DNA from: Monodelphis domestica
Lineage: Eukaryota; Chordata; Mammalia; Didelphimorphia; Didelphidae
DNA: 64,000 bases
Direction: 5' to 3'
Assembly: GCF_027887165.1 (NCBI RefSeq)
Contig: NC_077232.1
Span: 7,905,891-7,969,890 of the forward strand
The notes beneath the pieces are model-generated. The model searched no databases and was not told the origin of the DNA. It saw only the letters and a program-made list of their open reading frames with translations. This document shows positions 55,601 through 64,000 of this stretch, piece by piece; the first letter of the stretch is position 1, and each line of letters begins with the position of its first letter. The position numbers were made by a program, and so were the translations under genes.

Positions 55601-58600
55601 AGTGAAGGGACTTGAGAGCGAGAACTGCAGAGGGGCCCTGCTGACCAGAGAGAGGAAGCAAATCTTTGTTTGTAAAGCTTTTACCTTCTGTCTTAGAGTC
55701 AGTACCGTGTCTGGGTTCCAAGGCAGAAGAGCGCTCAGGGCTAGGCATTGGGGGTCAAGTGACTTGCCCAGGGTCACGGAGTTGGGAAGTGCTGAGGGCA
55801 GATTTGAACCCAGGGCCGGCTCTAGGCCTGGCTCTCTATCCACGGAGCCACCCAGCGGCCCCTATTTGATCTTTTAATTCCAGAAATAGACATCTTTTCT
55901 TTTTTAAAGTTAAAATAAGAAAAAAGTTAAAGTTTGTGAAAGAATGCGAAGGCTGGCAGAAGATACACCAAGGCGAGACACGTAGGGCTATCGTGACCCG
56001 CGTAGAGCCCAGGACCATATTTTACAAGAAGGTACCAGAACAAGAAACACTCCAGGCTCTTTGGTCAGAGGAGGGCCAACAAGTTTCCCGTGGAGTTTCC
56101 AGGTGGGGGGGCGGGGGCGCCCCTCACCCCGCCCCCCCCATGTGGGACGGACGCCCACCCGTCAGCTCTTGGCAGGCTGGGAAGCATTTTTCACTTTTGT
56201 TTTTTATCCTCAGCCCTTAGCATAGTCTCTGCCGGGTGCTATATGTATATGTATTTAAATGGAATTGTCTAGGAGAGCTAGGGAGCCCAAGAAGAGAGCC
56301 AGGCCTCAGCTACTGCCTTAGCTGTATGACCCTGGGCAAGTCATTGAATTCCCATTGGCCATCCTCTGCTATTTAGCCTCCGTTCTAAGACAGAAGATAG
56401 CTTGAGAGAACTTGAGGGTGTAAATAAAACACGGAACGTCACGCTGGACCCTAAAGGATTATTCTGCCCAAGGCTATGCCGCATTATACAGCTAACTTCC
56501 TGTCACCCTCGCCCAGCACCCAGGCTGGTCTGCCGACCTCCGCACTCTGGCCCCAGCAGCCCTGGCGCCGTAACTCTGCCCGCCGCCTCCCTTATCCAGT
56601 TGGTTCCGCAGAGACCGCAGTGTATTAATCATGAAGTCCCGGTGGTCTGGTCTTGGTCCTCCCCTTTATCTCCTGAGCCCTTTGGGGGTGGGGCTCTAGG
56701 GGGAGCTTTGGGCCTCCAGTGGTCAGTCAATCATTGTTTACTAAGCGCCCCTCTGGGTGATGGAGCAGAGCGGAAGAGCCGGAAGTCAGACCGAAGTCGC
56801 TAGTGACGACGATTTCCCTGTGTGACAGAGTAGCAAGTGGAGGCTCGAGCTAGCAGGGTCTTCTGCCCCGCCCCCTTCGGGGCATCTTCCGGCTCAGCCC
56901 CCCACAGCCCCTTGACGCCTCATTTCTCATGTCCTAATGAGTATCACAGTCCAAAGGGAAGTCAAAGGGTTGGATGGTTTGCTGAAGGTAATGATTTACA
57001 GTTTCCCCAAAGGCTCGAGTTCTTATTGGGTCCTCGCCTGGCCCGAGGCTCGAGTCCACATTCCCCAAAGGCTCCAGAGGAGCATCCTCCAAAGCAAGGC
57101 TGAGATCCTAGAGCGGGGCTGAGCTTAGAGCTGGTCCTGCTCCTGAGTCGTCATTCTAGGCTCACTTGTAGCCCGCAGGCTGCGTCCCAGGAAAACTCTG
57201 ATCTCAAGTCACTCCATGGTTCTTTGGCTCTTTGTCCCAAGCCTGGCCTAGACCTGCCCTTAATTCTAAGGAACAGAATCTGGAGACTTTTATTTTTCAG
57301 GGAGAGGTTGAATGAGGACAGGATAGAGAAGGGAAAGGAGGAGATGGGGAAGGACTCTTTGGTCGTCCTAGAAAAGGGCTGGTCAGCCAACCAAGCTCCT
57401 ACCTTGGGCCAGCCATTGGGCTGAAGGCTGGAGTTACAAAAAGAAGCAAAAGACAGTGTCCGGCCTTCCGGAGCTTCCAGGCTAACGGAAGAGACAAGCA
57501 GCAGACCAGTGAGGACAAACACACCATCTACAGTGGGAAATGGGAGAGGAAGAGGAGGGCCTAGAGTTAAGAGGCGTCGGGGAAGGCTCCCTGCAGAAGG
57601 TGGGATGCTAGTTGGGCCTCGAAGGAAGCAGGCGGCAGAGATGAGGAGGGAGGAGATGACCAGGAACAGTGCCCAGGGCAGAGAGGTGGAGGGCACAGCC
57701 AGGAGGCCAGCACCACTGGATCAAAGGGGGGAAGATTGGAGAGCTGGAGGGGGCTCAAAGGGACTCCACCAGGCCAGGCGAGCTTCCCCCCTTCCCCACT
57801 TTCACGGGCACTTCCTTAAGAAAACGAGGAAAATAACACGAAGGCCCGGAGAGACCCAGAGGGATCCTGGGCAGGGAGGCTGCCGGGGAAGGATGGGGCA
57901 GGGAGGCCCTCGAACAGGCACAGCTGGGGACCAGGCGAGAGGTTCCTCTCTGAAAGGGGGAATCCTGCTTGTCTGCCAAGGATCGATGATGAGCATCATG
58001 GGTACTGTCAGGGGAGCATCAGCCGGGGTGGGGGGTGCATGCGGAGGGGCTATTTTCCTGACAGCAGTTGCTGGCTTGCCTTCCTCTGCTCAGAGAATGA
58101 GGTTTTCAAGATTTTTGCAAAAATCAAGTCAACCCCCAACCTCCACCTTCCTAACCTCCATCCCAGGTCTGATCCTTGTCTCCACCTCAACGTTGGCTCA
58201 GGCCCACACCTGTGAGCCCCCCTCCTTTGTTTAACCCCTTAAACTGCTGTCTTAGAATCAGCCCTATGTATCGGTTCCAAGGCAGAAGAGCGGTCAGGGC
58301 TGGGCAATGGGGGTTAAGGGACTTGTCCAGGGTCACCCAGCTAGGAAGAGTGAGGCCAAATTGGAACTCAGGACCTCCCAAAGCTGGGCCTGACTCTATC
58401 CACTGAGTCACCCAGCCACCTTCCACCTCACTAGGGCCTGCCTAGAGCCTCCTGGGGCCTCTCTGAGGACAGCTGGCAGAAAAATGGAGTCGAGGGCCCA
58501 GGCAGGAGTTTTGTGTGACAAGAACATGCGAATAAGGAGGGCCCCAGTGAGGCTCAAGTGCTCTAGCAGTGAGGCTTTGGGATCACTTATAGAATGAATG

Positions 58601-61600
58601 AAACCCAAAGCCTTCCTAGTCAAGGTCTGTCCTCACCTGGCCCAGAATCTCCCTTTTCTAGAGCAGGACGACCAGCCTCTGCCCCGCGCCTGGCCTGGCG
58701 GGAGTCGCCCTTCAAACCTCTTTGCCAGATGGTCAGTTGGCACCTGCTTCTGGGCCCCTGGTGAGGGATGACCCACCAGCGCGTGCAGATGCAGCCCAGT
58801 TGGCATCCGCTTGGGCAGCTTCTACACTTCCCCAACATCAGATTTGAATTGGTCTCTTCAGTGCCACCCCTCAAGTTCCGGGGTTGGCAGAACGAGTCCA
58901 GTTTCCCTGGGAGATCTGAAGGCAGCTGTGCCGCTGTCCCCTGCCCCGTGCCAAAGGGCCTTTTACCATCCTGCTTCATCCTCCTCAGCTCCCATGTCCC
59001 ACCCGCAGACAAGGCCCATTGGCTTCACTTCCCTCCAAGCCATCTGCCATTCAGCCCCCAAAGTGATTTGCTAAAGCTCAGGTCTGACCACGTCACCCGC
59101 CTGCTCAGTCACTCCAGGGGCTCCCTCTGGCCTCTGGGATCCAACACAAAACGTGGCTGGCATTCAAAGCCCTTATCGCCTGCCCCCTCCCACCTTCCTG
59201 TTACTTTCCCCAAGTACTCTTGCATCCAAAGACCCCAGCCTCCGGGTTGTTCCACAAACTAGACCTTCCATCTGGCTGCTCTCCGTGCCTCCAATGCCCT
59301 CCCTCCTCATCTCTGCCTGCTGGCTTCCCTGGCTTTCTTTGGGGTCCCACTAACACCCCACCTTCCACAAGAAGCCTTCCCCACCCCCTTTTATTCTGGG
59401 CCTCCTCCCTGTTCATTATTTCCCTTTTATGCTGCTTCTCCATAGATATGTATCTTCCCTCGGTACTGGGGGCTCCTTGAAGGTAGTGCCTCTTTTTGTA
59501 TTTCCATTGTTTAGCAGAGCACTTGGCACACAGCAGGTGCTTAATAAATGTTTATTGCCTCCCCCTTCAGACACTCTTCAGCTTATCAATATAGCCGTGG
59601 TGTCTCGGTGAGGTCAGAGGAAGGCAGAGGGCTGTGGGCTGCTCCCCTCCCTTTCCTCCGCTCCTGCCCAATAGCCTTTTTGGCTGACATACTGAGGTTG
59701 CTGTTCACCCTAAGATAGGCCTATCCCATCCTGCACTTGTGAAGCTGATTTTCCTGTATCCAAGCAGAACACGTTTTGTCTGTTGAATCCCATCTTGCCA
59801 GAGCCTAATGATCTGGCCTGTCCGTATCTTTTTGGATCCTGATTTTGCTATCAAAGATGTCACCTGCAACTTGGATGAACAAGCCTGTGATTTATATAGA
59901 TCACGGATAAAAATGGTACCCAAGCCAGGGCCAAGGGCAGGGAGCCCCGGGCATGCCCCTAGAGACCTCTTCTAAGGTGACAATGATCCAAAGAGGATCA
60001 CACTCCGTGCAAATGCTCATTTGGCCAATTAATAATTCATCAAATTGTGCTGTCGGGCACCTACATCACTCCATCCTTCCCCCAAGTATATTTCGAGATA
60101 CTTTATCAAATGCATTGCTAGCATCTAAGTTTTCTTCTGTCAAAAAAAAAAAAAGGAAATCGGGTGATCTGTATAATGTGTCCTTGAGGAAGGCAGGCTG
60201 GTTCTGCATAAACATGGTTTCCCTTTCTCAGTGTTGGCCATGATCTCTTTAACGATCTCTCGTTTCCCCAGGAATTCAAGTCAAGCTTATTTGGCCTCCG
60301 GCTTTCGGCTATTTGCTTCTTCCCTTTTTTGAACATTGGGGCATTGGCTCTTCTTCCCTCTTGTGCTCTCATCCCCATTTCCCGAGTCTTTTCACATCCA
60401 AGGCTGCTGGCGCCCTCTTACTATTTCCTTTCTTACCTTTGCTATCGTCTTTGTTAACCATTTCCGTTCTGACATTTGTGTAGGAAGGTCATTTCCCTCA
60501 GCGAAGAAAAGCTCTCTTTGGGCAGTTCATTCATCCTGTCTCTTCTTAGGTTTCCCTCTTCCCCAGGACAGCATTCCTCACTTTCTAGCCTCCTCTCTAG
60601 TGTCCTTCCCTTCCCTCTCCAGTCTCAGCTGCTTCTAAGCTTCAGCATTCTTGAAGCTAATTTTATTGGATTGTTCCAAACTCACACATCCGTCTTGAGA
60701 CCTGCCCTTGTTTCTGTCTTCTGGACTGCTAGGTGACACGGTAGGCGCCCCATAGTAGCCATCAGGGGGGAAAAAAGAGTATCTCAAGTGAATCTCAGAC
60801 ACTAGCTGTGTGATCCTGGGCAAGTCAGTCCACCTCGGGTCTAACAGTAAAGGGTTGCGCTGAAGATGAAGTGAGATGTAGACGGTGCTTTGTCAACCTT
60901 AAAGCGCCATCAGTATTGGGTTTAGGCTGGGTGGGGTTCTTTGGGCATCTGCATTGGTCTCCTCAGATAAGCTCCCACATTTCCTCCTCCTTGGGATTGC
61001 TTCCCATCATCTTGAGTATTTCCTCTTCCTGCTCCCACCGTAGAATGGGATCTGGAATATTCTCCCCTTGTCGTGGCTCCCGCTCCATTACCCGAGCTTT
61101 CCTCAAAGCTGGGGGGTGTCCTACTGTTTCTGGGGGTTCTTTCCTCTATCACAAACTCTGGGAGGAAGAAGGCACTTCCCACTAAGGTTCCCATCATTTC
61201 CACCTTGGGAACCAGATTTTCCATGAGCAAGAACCAGATCGAACATCTGGTTTCTCCTTGGGGACTCCTTCACCTTTTGAAGGATGGGATTCTCATGGAG
61301 GAAAATCAGGACGTTATCAGTTGTCCTGTCTGCCGGCATAGTACCCTGGTGTAGTTCTGAACCAGAGAAGTTTCCCCATTGCTATTTTTTAAAAAACAAA
61401 ACCCTTACCTTCTTAGAACCAATACTGTGTATCCATTCCAAGGCAGAAGAGGGGTAAGGGCTAGGCAATGGGGGTTAAGTGACTTGGCCAGAGTCACCCA
61501 GCTAGGAAGTATCAGAAGCTAGATTTGAACCCATGATCTCCTGGCTCTCTATCCACCTCACCCTCCATCACTTTTATATCACATTTTTGTGCCGGGCTCA

Positions 61601-62827
61601 TGAGGTTCCCACATTCTAAGCTAAATCATTCCGGTCTATGTGCTTCCCTCTAATTCAGCCTCATAGGTGCCATTTCTAGTCCCTCCTAACTGCTGACTTT
61701 CACTTACTTGCCACATTCAGAAGTGTGGAGCTTTGAGCAGGAAGGTTTCCAGGGGAGGCTGTTGAAGCCCGTTGGGCTTGGAGATTACTGAGGAAAGAAG
61801 GGCCCAGAGGCACATAATGGGGAGCTCCTGGGACTCCTACAGCTCCTGGACAGCCCAATGCAAGGTGAGGCTGGGGATCAAGAGCTCAACCCCTGAGGGG
61901 TCCAGACTCAGCCCTGATTGGTGAGTAACCTTAGGGCAGGCCCTCCCAGTCTGTCATCTTCCTGGTGTAGCTCCTGCACTTTCTGGCCCTCTCTACTTGG
62001 GTCTCCCTTGTACGGCCAACTGCCTTCCCTCCCAACCGGTCTCCATCGCTTCCCTCCAGGCCTACTGCTTGGCTCCATTTGACCTCATCAAAGTTCGACT
62101 GCAGAACCAGACAGAGCCTCGGACTCGGCTGGGAGTGGCTCCACCCCAGTATAGGGGTCCCCTGCACTGTGCCAGGACCATCCTCCGGGAGGAGGGGGCC
62201 CGGGGCTTGTTTCGGGGTGCTTGGGCTCTGGTGCTGAGGGATACTCCTACTCTGGGCCTCTATTTCCTCACTTATGAGGGTCTCAGTCGGTGGCTCACTT
62301 CAGACAGTAAGAATCCTGGTGAGTAAAGGGGAGGCTCAGCAGAAGAGGGAGGAGGAGGGCAGGACACTTAATTTGTTCACAGCTGGAAGATGTGTGCATG
62401 TGTGTCTGTGTGTGTTTATGATGTGCTGGAGCTCATGGAGAAAATGGCAGGATGCTCTGGTCCCATGGGGGGTGGGGAGGTCGGAGGCCCTGGTTCCAAG
62501 ATGGCGGAGCCTGGGGAGGAAACACATAGGCTCTGAGGTCTCTGTTTCTTAATTGCAGGCTCAGCTACAATGCTGGTGGCTGGGGGCTTTGCAGGGATAA
62601 TGTCCTGGACCACAGCCACTCCTATGGATGTAGTCAAGTCACGGATGCAAATGGACGGGCTCAAGCAGCGCCAGTACCGGGGGCTGTTGCACTGCATGGT
62701 GAGCAGTGCTCGGCGGGAAGGACCAGGGGTCTTCTTCAGGGGCCTGACCCTCAATGGTGCCCGGGCCTTTCCTGTCAATGCTGTGACTTTCTTCAGTTAT
62801 GAGCACCTCCTCTTGCTCCTGGGCTGA
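52567..62827 (+). CDS. SLC25A45: Solute carrier family 25 member 45 (mitochondrial carrier)
   Basis: This is an inner mitochondrial membrane carrier of the SLC25 family. Recent work ties SLC25A45 to import of methylated basic amino acids (trimethyllysine) that feed carnitine synthesis; I cite this from general knowledge. Coding exons: 52567-52603, 54400-54443, 54673-54744, 55161-55346, 62060-62318 and 62559-62827. The sum is 867 nt, 288 residues plus stop, the same length as human. All junctions are GT-AG and in phase. It starts MPVEEFVAGWIS. The three carrier signatures are intact: HPIDTVKVRLQ (about residues 21-31), APFDLIKVRLQ (about 117-127) and TPMDVVKSRMQ (in the last exon), giving the usual three repeats and six membrane helices. 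It ends FFSYEHLLLLLG. Intron 4 (55347-62059) is long and repeat-filled. The gene is divergent from FRMD8 and looks intact. Confidence 0.97.
52676..53215 (+). repeat. Polypurine (GA-rich) tract in SLC25A45 intron 1
   Basis: About 540 bp are almost purely A and G on the coding strand, built of 'gagagag', 'gggaggaag' and longer repeats. A stretch near 52835-52915 (gagacagaggagagagatgagag... gaatgagaggagagatagagg) returns in similar form near 52990-53090. Open frames across it are artefacts. Confidence 0.9.
53868..53992 (-). repeat. CORE-SINE fragment in SLC25A45 intron 1
   Basis: The motifs 'gtgacttgtccagggtcacccagctaggaagc' and 'ctaggcctggctctcc' mark it. Confidence 0.7.
55672..55862 (-). repeat. 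CORE-SINE in SLC25A45 intron 4
   Basis: A full SINE against the direction of the gene, from 'cttttaccttctgtcttagag' to 'ggagccacccagcggccc'. Confidence 0.85.
56262..56405 (+). repeat. CORE-SINE, internally deleted
   Basis: The motifs 'gagagccaggcctcagctac', 'tgtatgaccctgggcaagtcattg' and 'ttctaagacagaagatag' remain. Confidence 0.65.
57370..57740 (-). repeat. L2/L3-type LINE, antisense
   Basis: The motifs 'gggaaggctccctgcagaaggtgggatg', 'ttgggcctcgaaggaagcagg' and 'gagatgaggagggag' are the order seen when L2/L3 3' regions are read backwards. Confidence 0.5.
58232..58424 (-). repeat. CORE-SINE in SLC25A45 intron 4
   Basis: Complete from 'ccccttaaactgctgtcttag' to 'gagtcacccagccacct'. Confidence 0.85.
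59060..59570 (+). repeat. L2 LINE with its 3' end
   Basis: The motifs 'aaagctcaggtctgaccacgtcac', 'ctggcattcaaagcccttatc' and 'agaagccttccccaccccc' lead to the terminal 'aggtgcttaataaatgtttattg'. The copy keeps an unusually complete 3' end for such an old family. Confidence 0.75.
59700..60760. repeat. Ancient amniote-type repeat (family uncertain)
   Basis: Phrases such as 'gatactttatcaaatgcattgctagcatctaag', 'gaaggcaggctggttctgcataaac' and 'cttcccttttttgaacattggggcattggc' recall a very old repeat shared among amniotes, probably CR1/L3-like. A 13-base A-run at about 60140 interrupts it. Confidence 0.4.
60765..62059 (+). other. SLC25A45: Rest of SLC25A45 intron 4
   Basis: Apart from the SINE and a short SINE/MIR-like piece near 60790-60870 I see no exon here. 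The acceptor 'catcgcttccctccag' closes the intron. Confidence 0.6.
61388..61560 (-). repeat. CORE-SINE in SLC25A45 intron 4
   Basis: Complete except for the outermost head; it lies about 500 bp before the next coding exon. Confidence 0.8.
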
Positions 62828-64000
62828 GCCTTCTGGGTGTCAGCTGCTCCTGCAGCAAAGTCTAACCCCGAGAGACTAAATCCCAATTTGGTAGCCACAG
62901 TTTGGCGTCAATGGTGGAGGGCCAGCCAATCCGCCTCCTCTGATTCCCTCCGTCTCCACGTGCAAATCCATGTTTTCCTTGAGCGTCCTGGATCAAAGCG
63001 ATGCATCAAGAACAGGATGGTGGTGGATGCACCCTGACATAAAGAACAAGAACAGACCACTCTGGGCCTCAGTTTCCTTATCTGTACAATAAGCAGATTG
63101 GCCTGGATGGTTTTGGAGGTTCCCCATAGCTCTAGACAGAGGATCCTGAGGCGATGGGTGGGATGTGCGGACTTACCCACATGGTTTAGTCTGACCGCTG
63201 CCTCTGATCCCATCTGCCCCCTGATCTTCCTGCCTCAGGGCTTAACAGAACGTCCTCAAACGTTGTAAGTGGCTAAGCAACTCCTCCTTCTGCAGCCAAC
63301 CAGGGGAAAGGCCTGTCTGGGTGCAGCTGGCCCATCCCTGAGCTCCCACTGGAAGCCTTTCTATCCTGGTAGGACCTGCTACAGCCCATGCACCACTCTT
63401 GAGAGCTCGAGGACCCTCTTCCTGCCCGGAGGAGAACTTTGGTGAAGCTCGGCAGAAGCAGTGGGGGCAGGTCACTATTAAATCTCATTCCTTTTCTCTT
63501 CCCTTCTCCTCCTGAGGTTTTAGTGGACCAGACGCTGAAGGAGGCAGCATCTTTGCCATTACTCGAAGAGCTCTTCCTTTCATTCAACGTGGCCTTGGTC
63601 AAGCCGTGTTTGAGTAACTTGGGTTTCTCCATTGTAATGGTGGTAAAGAAATCAAAGGGTTGGAAACGTGGGCCCTTGGTGGAAAGACGAGCCCTATGGA
63701 GGCTCTTTACTTTGGAAAAGACAGTGACTCTATAGCCGTCGTCAGAATCGGGAGGCGTCATCCTGAGCCTAGAATATTAAGCTCATTGTTAACGAGCACA
63801 AAAAGGGAGGCCAGAGTTAACAGCTCAGGAAGAGGTTAAGATTCAATTGAAGGAAGAACCATATGCCTGTAAGAAAACTCCACACTGGAAAAGGCTCCCA
63901 AGGGAGGAAGTTGAATCTTTATTCCGAAAGACCTTTTAAAAGTAGAAATCCATTCATCACTGGCCTCCCTAGAGGTAGGGGCCAGAGGAGGAGACCTAGA
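62828..64000 (+). other. SLC25A45: SLC25A45 3' UTR and downstream sequence
   Basis: A MIR piece lies at about 63055-63150 (cctcagtttccttatctgtac). No AATAAA is visible close to the stop. The variant ATTAAA at 63477-63482 is the best poly(A) candidate but unproven. The last 500 bases show nothing I can assign. Confidence 0.45.

Noticed and set aside
63273-63761. Minus-strand frame of 162 codons downstream of SLC25A45
   Set aside because: No similarity I recognise, no promoter or splice context, and a similar frame on the other strand. Could be revisited with transcripts.

Overview
The window is vertebrate nuclear DNA, most likely from a marsupial. It is packed with about 200-bp tRNA-derived CORE-SINEs, L1 elements and older MIR, L2 and RTE relics of the kind that fill marsupial genomes, and its two protein genes are close to mammalian FRMD8 and SLC25A45. 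I cannot name the species from sequence alone. A 13-base assembly gap lies at 23557-23569.

Layout. Positions 1 to about 33 kb are AT-rich and repeat-built. They hold an L1 3' end at the left edge, then a broken gammaretrovirus-like ERV on the minus strand (3633 to about 10851) with its 3' LTR and polypurine tract but no recognisable 5' LTR, itself invaded by an L1 3' end. Next come an LTR-like block near 13 kb and a nearly complete L1 (14069-20782, minus strand, 15-bp target-site duplication) lodged in an older L1 relic. At 28-29 kb an apparent SINE-L1 chimera contains a 350-bp solo LTR. No host gene is visible in this third.

From about 33.2 to 44.4 kb lies FRMD8 on the minus strand. Ten coding exons (ATG at 43605, stop at 34571-34573) join in phase to a 463-residue FERM protein. 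There is a non-coding first exon and CpG-rich promoter with an NRF1-type palindrome, inverted CCAAT boxes and a GC box near 44.4 kb, and a poly(A) signal at 33205-33210.

From 44.4 to 52.5 kb is an intergenic stretch of SINEs, L1 and RTE/BovB-like LINE pieces, L2 and MIR, with a good CTCF-type motif at 52050. From 52567 to 62827 lies SLC25A45 on the plus strand: six coding exons joining in phase to a 288-residue mitochondrial carrier with all three carrier signatures.

The two genes stand head to head, as they do in human 11q13. By that synteny the left third of the window faces the side where human carries NEAT1 and MALAT1, but I could not recognise either RNA here. FRMD8 acts at the cell surface and secretory pathway with iRhoms and ADAM17, while SLC25A45 acts in the inner mitochondrial membrane. 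They are neighbours, not partners in one pathway. I saw nothing resembling a CRISPR array, operon or other prokaryotic system.
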